NCBI GenBank assembly: GCA_035545895.1
Contig: DASZXJ010000164.1
Location: forward strand, 1 to 23,570
Origin: DASZXJ01 sp035545895
Lineage (GTDB): Bacteria > Planctomycetota > Phycisphaerae > Tepidisphaerales > Tepidisphaeraceae
Direction of reading: 5' to 3'
DNA length: 23,570 nucleotides
Shown: one piece after another, positions 1-7,000 of the stretch
Layout: the number at the start of each line of letters is the position of its first letter
Numbering within the stretch: position 1 is the stretch's first letter
Translations under genes and position numbers: made by a program
Notes under the pieces: model-generated
Told to the model about the DNA's origin: nothing
Databases searched by the model: none
What the model saw: only the letters and a program-made list of their open reading frames with translations

Positions 1-294
1 TTCGTCGTTCAGATTTCGTCATTGATTCGTCATTCTGATTTTGGTCATTCGTCATTCAGGTTATGGTCATTCGTCATTGGGACTTTGTTGGTCATTGGGA
101 CTTGGCCATTGACCGTTTAATCCCCATTTCCCTGCCAACCCCCGCCCGCCTTCGCTGGGCGAACGATGCGGTCTCCCACCGTACCCTCCTACGGGTAAAC
201 TCGCTGCATTCGCCTGCATTGCGGCTGGCAGCGCAGCCACGGATCAGGGGATTTGGAGTTTTTGCTGTCGCGGAAATCAACCTGTAGAGGTGAC
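1..294. repeat. Intergenic spacer with iterated GTCATTCGTCATT words
   Basis: No gene is supported here. Bases 1-115 are an imperfect tandem array of the word TCGTCATT or GGTCATT, with about ten degenerate copies separated by short linkers. Bases 116-294 are unremarkable GC-rich spacer; the short open frames on both strands show no domain, no ribosome binding site and no family resemblance. The array may continue to the left of the window. It belongs to the same style of iterated-word repeat seen at 684-766, 4016-4111 and 6243-6330. Confidence 0.6.
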
Positions 295-600
295 TTAGAC
301 GAACTCCGCGCCGATGGTGTACGTGCCGCCCTGGCCGGGCTGGCAGTGCACAATCTTGACGGGACGCGCCAGTTCGAGTGGGCCTCGGCCAATGCGGATT
401 TTCATGGTCGAGCCGGTCTTGAATTCCTCGGCCGACTCAAACCCCACGCCGTGCCGGGACACATCACGCACTCGAACCTCCCAGGGGTCGAGTGCACTTT
501 GATCGTCGGCAATGACCCAGCCGGGCGTTTGGCCCGCCAGTCGGGTTCGCTTTCGCTTTTCGGAGGAAACCATGGATGAGGATTTACTGCTGGGTGTCAT
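295..600 (-). CDS. PilZ domain protein (predicted c-di-GMP receptor)
   Basis: A single PilZ domain fills the protein, which is 101 residues long from the chosen start. Both c-di-GMP binding signatures are visible: an RxxxR motif (RKRTR) close to the N-terminus and the D-x-S-x-x-G motif (DVSRHG) about 30 residues later, followed by the beta-barrel pattern ending in YTIGAEFV. The protein is therefore expected to bind cyclic di-GMP in the cytoplasm and pass the signal to an unknown partner. The start is uncertain: ATG at 600 has a GGAG only two bases upstream, ATG at 573 begins just before the RxxxR motif, and ATG at 654 would add 18 low-complexity residues. It is divergent from gatB, with a palindromic repeat between them. 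There is no output domain, so a specific process cannot be named. Confidence 0.8.
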   Translation of the reverse strand: MTPSSKSSSMVSSEKRKRTRLAGQTPGWVIADDQSALDPWEVRVRDVSRHGVGFESAEEFKTGSTMKIRIGRGPLELARPVKIVHCQPGQGGTYTIGAEFV

Positions 601-683
601 GCTCCGTATTGATCGGCTAACGGGCGCTTGGAACCATTGAGCTTTTACGCTCATGAAACTTATCCGGACCCGGCATTCAATTG

Positions 684-766
684 CGGATTTTGGAATGCGG
701 ATTTCGGATTATGCATGAGGCCAGCCAGACCAATATTCCACATTCCGAAATCCACATTCCGAAATC
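684..766. repeat. Iterated-word palindromic element (GGAATGYGGATTTCGGA type)
   Basis: The left arm (684-707) and the right arm (about 743-766) are inverted copies of a 24-base block matching at about 22 positions. Each arm is itself made of the repeated word GGATTTYGGAATG. The element would fold into a long hairpin with a loop of about 35 bases. It fills most of the space between the divergent PilZ gene and gatB, and ends just before the predicted gatB -10 box. Architecture and size resemble the elements at 4016-4111 and 6243-6330, although the base sequence differs. Confidence 0.7.
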
Positions 767-772
767 GTTCGT

Positions 773-778
773 TATACT
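773..778 (+). promoter_or_regulatory. Predicted -10 box of gatB (leaderless arrangement)
   Basis: TATACT ends six bases before the GTG start of gatB at 785. No Shine-Dalgarno lies between them and no clear -35 box is seen. If transcription begins 6-7 bases after the hexamer, the message starts at or next to the start codon. Only the hexamer is seen; the leaderless reading is inference. Confidence 0.45.
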
Positions 779-784
779 TGGACC

Positions 785-2266
785 GTGGCCACACGAACCT
801 GCAAATCGTTTCGCGTGCTGGTGGGCATGGAAATCCATGTTGAACTGGCGACTCAATCCAAAATGTTCACCGGCGCGCCCAATGGGGCTGCCAATTTTGG
901 CGCGGAACCCAATTCGCTGGTCGATGCGCAAGTTCTCGGATTGCCCGGCACCTTGCCGGTCATGAACAAGCTGGCGGTGGAATATTCGATCATGGTGGGC
1001 CTGGCGCTGGGGTGCAAAATCGCCCGGTTTACCAAGTGGGACCGCAAAAGTTATTATTATCCCGATCTGCCGAAGAATTATCAGATCAGCCAGTATGACC
1101 TGCCCCTTTGTTATGAAGGAGCCTACGATCTGAAAGATGAATCAGGGCAGATAAAGAAAATCCGTATTCGTCGCGCCCACCTGGAAGAAGATGCCGGCAA
1201 GCTGATGCACGATGCGCCGGGTGGATTTCCGATAGATCACAGCATTGTGGACCTCAACCGCGCGGGTACACCATTACTAGAGATTGTGACCGAGCCGGAT
1301 TTCAACACCGCAAAACAAGTCGCGACGTTTGGACAGGAATTGCAAAAGCTTGTGCAGTTTCTGGGGGTTTCCCAAGGCCAGATGCAGATGGGCCATATGC
1401 GCTTTGAGCCCAATATTAACGTGCATATTACCGATGCAGATGGACAGGTTCATAAGACGGCCATTACTGAGATTAAGAATCTCAACAGTTTTTCGGTGCT
1501 CGAGCGCGCGACGGATTATGAAATTCACCGCCAGATTCGCGAATGGGAGGAAACCGGCTCGCTGGGACGCAAATCCACTCGCGGCTGGGATGAAGCCGGC
1601 CAATCGACGTTCCTCCAGCGCGAAAAGGAGGAAGCCAATGATTATCGCTACTTCCCCGATCCGGATCTGATGCCGGTGGAAGTCAGCGACGCGTGGCTGA
1701 GCGAACTAAAGTCACGGATCGGCGAATCCCCGGCCACTCGACGCCAGCGATATGATCAGGCGCTGGGGCTCTCCCCCGCCGACGCGGGCATACTCGCGGG
1801 CGACCGCGGAACCGGAGATTTCTTTGAGAAGATGATCCGCGCCGGCGCTTCGCCCAAGCGGGCATGCAATTTGGTCATCAACGTCTTGGGCACCATCGCC
1901 AACGAGGTCGGCAAGCGAGTGAGCGATATCGGAATTGATGCGACGAAGGTCGCCAAGGTGGCGGGCATGATGGATGCGAACCAGATCGCAGCCGCCAGCG
2001 CCCTGCCTCTGTTGCGCGAGCTGGCAAACACGCCCGCCGAGGTCGAAGCAACTGCCCAAAAGCTGGGCCTGTTGCAATCCAACGACACGAGTGCCGTCGA
2101 TGCCGCGATCAATGCCCTGCTCGCAACAAACCCCAAGCCAGTCGAAGATTATAAAGGCGGCAAACAAGCGGCTTTGGGTTCGCTCGTCGGAATGATCATG
2201 AAATCGACCAAGGGGCTGAATCCGAAGATTGTGCAGGAACGGTTGAAGCAAAGACTTTCAACTTAG
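785..2266 (+). CDS. gatB: Aspartyl/glutamyl-tRNA(Asn/Gln) amidotransferase subunit B
   Basis: GatB is the tRNA-binding kinase subunit of the GatCAB complex, which converts misacylated Glu-tRNA(Gln) or Asp-tRNA(Asn) to the correct amidated form in the cytoplasm. The sequence shows the N-terminal GMEIHVELATQSKMF block (residues 14-28), the GatB signature YYPDLPKNYQISQY (residues 91-104), DYRYFPDPDL in the middle, and a C-terminal YqeY-like tail with PKPVEDYKGGKQAALGSLVG. The 493-residue length is normal for the family. The GTG at 785 is preferred because an ATG further in (827) would cut into the conserved first strand. There is no Shine-Dalgarno and a -10-like TATACT lies six bases upstream. 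gatA and gatC are not in the window. The next gene starts immediately after the stop codon, which suggests co-transcription. Confidence 0.97.
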   Translation: MATRTCKSFRVLVGMEIHVELATQSKMFTGAPNGAANFGAEPNSLVDAQVLGLPGTLPVMNKLAVEYSIMVGLALGCKIARFTKWDRKSYYYPDLPKNYQISQYDLPLCYEGAYDLKDESGQIKKIRIRRAHLEEDAGKLMHDAPGGFPIDHSIVDLNRAGTPLLEIVTEPDFNTAKQVATFGQELQKLVQFLGVSQGQMQMGHMRFEPNINVHITDADGQVHKTAITEIKNLNSFSVLERATDYEIHRQIREWEETGSLGRKSTRGWDEAGQSTFLQREKEEANDYRYFPDPDLMPVEVSDAWLSELKSRIGESPATRRQRYDQALGLSPADAGILAGDRGTGDFFEKMIRAGASPKRACNLVINVLGTIANEVGKRVSDIGIDATKVAKVAGMMDANQIAAASALPLLRELANTPAEVEATAQKLGLLQSNDTSAVDAAINALLATNPKPVEDYKGGKQAALGSLVGMIMKSTKGLNPKIVQERLKQRLST

Positions 2267-2596
2267 ATGAAAAACGAATCGAAGCGAGTTTTGAATTACT
2301 CTTCACCACGACAACGTCTTGGAGAAGATGCTCGGTGGGGTATCGTTTCGATCGCATTATCCTTGACCGCTCCGCTCGCGTTGTTTCTTGGAAATGTATG
2401 GGGAATTAACGCCGCATTAGCAACTTGGACAATCGGATTTTTCGTCGGTTGTCTAGGCCTTTGGGAAAAAAGACGCGCAAAAAGATTGGCGATTACGGGC
2501 CTTTTAATGAATATTGTTGTGGCTGTTATTACGGCCATCGTATCCTACGTTTATGCGATGGCACAATTGGGTGCGGGATTCGCCGGTGCCCATTAG
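2267..2596 (+). CDS. Small hypothetical membrane protein
   Basis: This 109-residue protein has no recognised family. After a charged N-terminal 25 residues come two or three hydrophobic stretches, around residues 26-45 (IVSIALSLTAPLALFLG), 48-66 (INAALATWTIGFFVGCLGL) and 75-100 (ITGLLMNIVVAVITAIVSYV), with a basic EKRRAKR loop between the last two. That pattern resembles the DUF4190-type small membrane proteins, but the match is by shape only. The ATG directly abuts the gatB stop codon with no spacer, so it is probably translated from the gatB message. AT content is somewhat higher than in its neighbours. Confidence 0.7.
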   Translation: MKNESKRVLNYSSPRQRLGEDARWGIVSIALSLTAPLALFLGNVWGINAALATWTIGFFVGCLGLWEKRRAKRLAITGLLMNIVVAVITAIVSYVYAMAQLGAGFAGAH

Positions 2597-2648
2597 ATTG
2601 TCGGTCGATAAAACTTGGGCGATTACTGTCCTTCCACGCCATTGTGCG

Positions 2649-2654
2649 TAAACT
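2649..2654 (+). promoter_or_regulatory. Possible -10 box before the DUF971 gene
   Basis: TAAACT lies six bases before the GTG start at 2661, the same spacing as at gatB, and no Shine-Dalgarno is present. No clear -35 box was found. This is a weak site on its own; its value lies in repeating the layout seen at gatB, ymdB and mntA. Confidence 0.3.
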
Positions 2655-2660
2655 GAAAAT

Positions 2661-3011
2661 GTGCCACCCGTGCAAAACATTCCAACGCGTCTTCACCTGA
2701 AAAAAGATCAGCAACTTGAAGTTGACTGGCCGGATGGGTTGAAGTCTGTTTATTCCATCAGCTATCTGCGTTCGCTTTGCCCGTGTGCGCATTGCCGGAT
2801 GGTTCGGGAGGGGTCTGATCCGCATGACATTTCGCCGGTCGAGAAGAAAAAGCCGCTGCTCACCATTTTGCCCGGCAATTACAGCGGCGCGATTACGGTG
2901 AAAAGTGCGGAAATGGTGGGGAAATACGCGGTCAAGCTCGTCTTTTCCGACGATCACGATTCGGGGATTTTTTCGTTCGAGTATCTGCGCGAGATCGCGC
3001 AGAAGAAATGA
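2661..3011 (+). CDS. DUF971 (GBBH-like N-terminal domain) protein
   Basis: This 116-residue protein is a stand-alone DUF971 domain, the module also found at the N-terminus of gamma-butyrobetaine hydroxylase. Visible family features are the opening strand with LEVDWPDGLKSVY, the SYLRSLCPCAHCR block holding three cysteines that probably contribute to a metal site, and the closing SDDHDSGIFSFEYLREI block. The biochemical role of the free-standing domain is not established; links to iron-sulfur cluster handling have been proposed for some members. The GTG start at 2661 is chosen over GTG 2670 because of the -10-like box spacing, but either is possible. The gene is convergent with radA and their stop codons share a TGATCA palindrome. 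Confidence 0.88.
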   Translation: MPPVQNIPTRLHLKKDQQLEVDWPDGLKSVYSISYLRSLCPCAHCRMVREGSDPHDISPVEKKKPLLTILPGNYSGAITVKSAEMVGKYAVKLVFSDDHDSGIFSFEYLREIAQKK

Positions 3012-4478
3012 TCAGCCATTGAGCGCCTGCGACAATCGGCGCACCTCGTGAAGCGCGATTCCGCCGAGTTTTGGAATGCGTCCTCCGACGTGCGGGATAA
3101 TGGCATGGCCGACGCCCAGCCGGGCGGCTTCACGCAGGCGCAATTCCAGTTGCGGCACCGAGCGAATTTCACCGCCCAGACCCAGTTCGCCCAGCGCAAA
3201 AGTACCTGGCGCAAATGGGCGATTGGTATGAGCGCTGGCGATGGCGAGCGCAACGGCCAGATCGATCGCCGGCTCGATCACTTTCACCCCGCCGGCCACG
3301 TTGACGAAAACATCGTCGGCAGCCAGTCGAAGCTCGGCCCGTTTTTCGAGGACGGCGATGATCATGCCCACGCGGTCGCTGCTCACGCCGCTTACCTTTC
3401 GCCTGGCAGCGCCAATGACGCTCGATGCGGTCAGCGCCTGCACTTCTACAAGCAAAACTCGGCTGCCCTGAACGGCCGCGGTCAGGATCGACCCGCTGGG
3501 CGGCCCGCCCGGGCCGTATTGTTCGACAAATAGATTCCCCGGGTCCGCCACTTCGCGCAAACCTTCGCCGGTCATTTCAAACAGACCGAGTTCATGGGTC
3601 GATCCGAATCGATTTTTCACACAACGGACAACGCGATGAGCGTGAAACCGGTCGCCTTCAAAATAGACGACCGTATCAACAATGTGTTCGATGATCTTTG
3701 GCCCGGCCAACGTCCCCGCCTTGGTCACATGCCCGACAAATATCACAGCCGTGCCACTGGTCTTGGCGAGATACACCAAGTCCATGCAGCAATCGCGAAG
3801 CTGTGTCACCGAACCCGGCGCAGCCGGCAGCTCGGGTTTGTAGATCATCTGAATCGAATCGATCACCACGACAGCCGGCTGATGCTTGTGAATCTGTCCG
3901 ATGATGCGCTCGACATTGGTCTCGGCAAGAATCAGCAAATTATCTGAATCGATCCCCAGTCGCGCAGCCCGAAGTTTGGTCTGCCGTGCAGATTCTTCGC
4001 TCGTCACGTAAAGAACAGGGGCAAGTGGCGAGAGGAAAGGGGCAAGAGAAGAGTCAGGATTTTTGTTTGCTTTTCTTTCACTCGCCCCTTGCCGCTTGCC
4101 CCTTGCTCCTGTATTCGCCAGTTCATTCGCAACCTGCAATAACAATGTAGACTTTCCAATCCCCGGCTCTCCGCCGACCAGAACCGCGCTGCCGGGCACG
4201 ATTCCGCCGCCGAGAATTCGGTCAAATTCGCCGATGCCGGTAGGTTGTCGGGGCGCATCCTCCGATTCGATTTCATCGAGCGTCAGGGCTTCGGCGCCGT
4301 GGGTTAAATCGGAAGTTGCGAGCCCCGGCCCTGAAGGGCCGGGCTTTCTCGCGTCCGGGGTTGGAGTTTTGTATTCTTGGAGAGCGTCCCACGTGCCGCA
4401 GTCGGGACATTTTCCGAACCATTTCGGATGAACGCTGCCGCAGTTGTTGCAGAGAAATTGAGTCTTGTTCTTGGCCAT
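3012..4478 (-). CDS. radA: DNA repair protein RadA (Sms) with an in-frame repeat insertion
   Basis: RadA is a RecA-like, Lon-related ATPase that promotes branch migration and processing of recombination intermediates. The protein, 488 residues from the ATG at 4478, shows an N-terminal C4 zinc finger (CNNC and CPDC, residues 10-27), Walker A (GGEPGIGKST, 102-111), Walker B (VVVIDSIQ, 203-210), the RadA-specific KNRFG motif (288-292) and a C-terminal Lon-like domain. The ATG at 4478 is chosen because MAKNKTQFLC fits the family start and GAGGAA lies 10 bases upstream; a TTG at 4496 would add six residues. The oddity is a basic, Ser/Pro-rich stretch at about residues 124-154, between Walker A and the conserved VLYVTSEES strand, where other RadA proteins have only one or two residues. 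It is encoded by the palindromic element at 4016-4111 and accounts for the extra length. The reading frame stays open and all motifs are intact. Confidence 0.96.
   Translation of the reverse strand: MAKNKTQFLCNNCGSVHPKWFGKCPDCGTWDALQEYKTPTPDARKPGPSGPGLATSDLTHGAEALTLDEIESEDAPRQPTGIGEFDRILGGGIVPGSAVLVGGEPGIGKSTLLLQVANELANTGARGKRQGASERKANKNPDSSLAPFLSPLAPVLYVTSEESARQTKLRAARLGIDSDNLLILAETNVERIIGQIHKHQPAVVVIDSIQMIYKPELPAAPGSVTQLRDCCMDLVYLAKTSGTAVIFVGHVTKAGTLAGPKIIEHIVDTVVYFEGDRFHAHRVVRCVKNRFGSTHELGLFEMTGEGLREVADPGNLFVEQYGPGGPPSGSILTAAVQGSRVLLVEVQALTASSVIGAARRKVSGVSSDRVGMIIAVLEKRAELRLAADDVFVNVAGGVKVIEPAIDLAVALAIASAHTNRPFAPGTFALGELGLGGEIRSVPQLELRLREAARLGVGHAIIPHVGGRIPKLGGIALHEVRRLSQALNG
4016..4111. 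repeat. Palindromic iterated-word element inserted in frame in radA
   Basis: The left arm (4016-4048) and right arm (4081-4111) are inverted, imperfect copies built from the words GGGGCAAG and GGGGCGAG; the loop (about 4049-4080) is AT-rich. The outermost bases form ACAGG and CCTGT. The element lies inside the radA coding sequence, where it adds about 30 codons without breaking the frame. A single arm of the same word family occurs at 20129-20160, at the 3' end of ymdB, which shows that it is a repeated sequence and not native radA code. Confidence 0.8.
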
Positions 4479-4607
4479 GAAGGCGAAGTTCCTCAAATTC
4501 GACTATACCTAACAGATTCCGAAAATAAAGTCCTTCTCTTGCTGGAGATTCCCCGCACCCATACATTGGGTGTTCCGGGATGAAAAAGAAAGTGAAGAGG
4601 ATGTTCC

Positions 4608-6239
4608 ATGAAAATTCTGGTAGCTGACAAACTTGCTGAAGAAGGCCTCGAACTGCTCAAGCAAAGCGGCGTGAGCTTTGACGTTAAGGTCGGACTAAAG
4701 GAAGACGAACTGACCGCCGAGGTCGGGAAATATGACGCATTGATCGTCCGATCCGGCGCGAAAGTGACCGCGAAAGTATTGACCAATCCTGGCTCCCTGA
4801 AAGCCATCGCGCGGGCCGGGGTGGGCGTGGACAACATCGACCTTGAGGCCGCCACCACAAAAGGCATTTTAGTCCTGAATACCGCGGAGGCTTCGACCCT
4901 TTCCACGGCAGAACATGCGCTAGCGCTGATGTTGTCTCTGGCGAGAAAGATCCCGCAAGCGCACGGCAGCCTCAAGTCCGGCCAACTGGAATGGAAAAAG
5001 CGAAGTGCCTATCAAGGCACGCAGTTGGCGGGCAAGACGTTGGGCGTGGTCGGTCTGGGACGCATCGGTCGCACCGTCGCATCGCGGGCGGTCGCGATGG
5101 ACATGACGGTCCTGGGTTTCGATCCTTATTTCTCCGCCCCCACCGCGCTGGATGGCAAGGTCAAAATCGTTCGCGATTTCGATGAATTCCTTTCCCAGCT
5201 TGATGTCATCACTTTTCACGTGCCCGGCGGCGAAGGAACCAAGCATCTGCTCAATCGCGATCGGCTTTTCGGCAAGTGCAAACCCAATCTGCTGGTCGTG
5301 AACGATGCGCGCGGCGAAGTGCTGGATGAAATCGCACTCGCGGATGCGATCAAGGAAAAGAAGATCGCCGGCGCAGCGATCGACGTTTATGCCACCGAAC
5401 CACCTGCCAAGGATCATCCGCTGTTTGGTTTGGAAAACGTGGTGCTCACGCCACACCTGGGCGCCAGCACCGATGAAGCTCAGACGGCGGTATCCGTCGA
5501 AGCCTGCAAGGCGATTCTTGCATATCTGAATAGCGGTGAGATTCGCGGTGCGGTCAACGCAGCCGGCGTGAAGCTCGACCTGCCTCCCGATGAAGCTCCA
5601 TTTGCCAAACTGGCTTTGCGAATCGGCGCGCTGCTCAGCGGATATTGCGAAGGCGGATACAAGACCATCACGATCCGCGTGAGCGGTTCAAAAGCCGTCA
5701 AAAACATGAATACGCTGCTTCGCCTGGCAACGGTCGAACTGCTCAAGCCGCATCTGGGCGAAGGTTCGGTCAATGTGATCAACGTCGAGCACCTGGCGCG
5801 AAGTCGCGGCGTGGAACTGGTGCAGGTGCACGAGCCCAATCCCCCGGCCGGCCTGGTCGGCGATATCGTCGGCATCCGTGCTGACAGCGCCAACGGCGAG
5901 TCACATCGCATCCTCGGCACGGTCTATGCCGACGGCCTGCCGCGGATTCTGCGCGTCGATGATTACAACATGGACATGATCCCCGAAGGGCAAATGGTCA
6001 TCCTGCAAAACAAGGACATGCCCGGCGTGATCGGCACGGTGGGCACGAGCTTTGGCGATGCGCAGGTCAACATCGCCGACATGGTCATCAGCCGCGCCTA
6101 CAACCCCGACGGCAGTGCCACGGCGCTCATGGTGATCAAGACTGACAGCGCTCCGCCGGATGCGCTCTTGAATCGATTGCGTGCCCGTCCCAACATTTTG
6201 CGCGTGAAGTCGGTGAAGTTGCCGCAGCGGGATGCATGA
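4608..6239 (+). CDS. serA: D-3-phosphoglycerate dehydrogenase, long form with ACT domain
   Basis: This enzyme catalyses the NAD-dependent oxidation of 3-phosphoglycerate, the first step of serine synthesis, in the cytoplasm. The 543-residue protein is the long form: a split substrate-binding domain, a Rossmann nucleotide-binding domain with GLGRIG (149-154), an intervening ASB-like domain (about 325-450) and a C-terminal ACT domain (about 462-535, starting MVILQNKDMPGVIGTVG), the usual site of serine feedback regulation. Expected catalytic residues are present: Arg235 in NDARGEV, Glu264 in DVYATEPP and His283 in TPHLGAST. The ATG at 4608 has an AGAGGA Shine-Dalgarno eight bases upstream, one of the clearer ones here. 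It is divergent from radA. The gap to plsY is filled almost entirely by a palindromic repeat. Confidence 0.97.
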   Translation: MKILVADKLAEEGLELLKQSGVSFDVKVGLKEDELTAEVGKYDALIVRSGAKVTAKVLTNPGSLKAIARAGVGVDNIDLEAATTKGILVLNTAEASTLSTAEHALALMLSLARKIPQAHGSLKSGQLEWKKRSAYQGTQLAGKTLGVVGLGRIGRTVASRAVAMDMTVLGFDPYFSAPTALDGKVKIVRDFDEFLSQLDVITFHVPGGEGTKHLLNRDRLFGKCKPNLLVVNDARGEVLDEIALADAIKEKKIAGAAIDVYATEPPAKDHPLFGLENVVLTPHLGASTDEAQTAVSVEACKAILAYLNSGEIRGAVNAAGVKLDLPPDEAPFAKLALRIGALLSGYCEGGYKTITIRVSGSKAVKNMNTLLRLATVELLKPHLGEGSVNVINVEHLARSRGVELVQVHEPNPPAGLVGDIVGIRADSANGESHRILGTVYADGLPRILRVDDYNMDMIPEGQMVILQNKDMPGVIGTVGTSFGDAQVNIADMVISRAYNPDGSATALMVIKTDSAPPDALLNRLRARPNILRVKSVKLPQRDA

Positions 6240-6242
6240 ATA

Positions 6243-6330
6243 TGACAAGGTGACCGGGTGACTCGGTGAAAAGGTGACAAAGAATGAGGTGATATTTCAC
6301 CTTGTCACCCAATTACCTTGTCACCCCGTC
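6243..6330. repeat. Palindromic iterated-word element (AAGGTGAC type) filling the serA-plsY gap
   Basis: The left arm (6244-6280) is a run of GGTGAC and GGTGAA words and the right arm (6295-6330) is a run of the complementary CACCTTGTCACC words; together they form a long imperfect hairpin. The element occupies nearly all of the 92 bases between the serA stop (6239) and the plsY ATG (6332). It has no T-tract, so it is not a classic terminator, but a structure this large could affect read-through between the genes. Confidence 0.75.
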
Positions 6331-6331
6331 A

Positions 6332-7000
6332 ATGCTGATGACTCCAACGGTCGCGTTACTTGCTCTCATTCCAGTCGCCTACCTTCTGGGTTCCATTCCC
6401 TTTGGCTTGATTGTTGGATTATCCAAAGGGATCGATCCGCGCACTGCCGGCAGCGGCAACATCGGCGCGACCAATGTCGGACGATTGCTGGGCGGAAAGT
6501 TCTTTGCGATTGTTTTCACACTCGATTTACTAAAGGGTCTGATTCCCATGCTGCTGGCAGCGGTGATCCTGCGGGGCGAGGCGCGAAACCAATCGCAATA
6601 CGTGCTGTGGCTGCTCATCGGGTTTGCAACAATTCTCGGGCACATGTTCAGCCTATTTCTCAAATTCAAAGGCGGCAAAGGCGTCGCCACCACACTGGGT
6701 GTTGCGCTGGGCGTGTTTCCGTATTACACGTTGCCGGCCCTGGTCGCGGCGGCGGGGTTTGTCGCGATATTTCTTATCTCACGAATTGTCAGCATTTCAT
6801 CAATTGGCGCGGTGGCTGTGTTTTTGGTCGCTTATATCACGATGGGGTTGCTGCTGAATTGGGATATTCTGGGCAGCCAGTTGCCGCTGCTGGTTTTTGC
6901 GATCTTGTTATGCATTTTGATTGTTTACCGGCATCGCAGCAACATTGCCCGCTTGCGCGCGGGGACGGAAAATCGGTTTAGTCGCTCCACTCACAAATGA
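6332..7000 (+). CDS. plsY: Glycerol-3-phosphate acyltransferase PlsY
   Basis: PlsY is the integral membrane enzyme that transfers an acyl group from acyl-phosphate to glycerol-3-phosphate, the first step of phospholipid synthesis. The 222-residue protein carries the three conserved cytoplasmic motifs: SGNIGATNVGR after the first transmembrane helix (preceded by AYLLGSIPFGL), KFKGGKGVAT in the middle, and HRSNIARLRAGTENRF at the C-terminus. At least five hydrophobic segments are visible. ATG at 6332 or 6338 both fit the family start; a TTG at 6302 would read through the repeat and is unlikely. No Shine-Dalgarno is seen because the upstream bases are repeat sequence. The last 23 bases overlap, tail to tail, the 3' end of the lectin-like gene on the other strand. 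Confidence 0.95.
   Translation: MLMTPTVALLALIPVAYLLGSIPFGLIVGLSKGIDPRTAGSGNIGATNVGRLLGGKFFAIVFTLDLLKGLIPMLLAAVILRGEARNQSQYVLWLLIGFATILGHMFSLFLKFKGGKGVATTLGVALGVFPYYTLPALVAAAGFVAIFLISRIVSISSIGAVAVFLVAYITMGLLLNWDILGSQLPLLVFAILLCILIVYRHRSNIARLRAGTENRFSRSTHK

Noticed and set aside
6243..6330. Palindrome after serA as a rho-independent terminator
   Set aside because: No T-run follows either arm and the arms are made of iterated words; it fits the repeat family better.
6274..6981. 235-residue open frame overlapping plsY
   Set aside because: It is out of frame with plsY, starts inside the palindromic repeat and shows no conserved motif.
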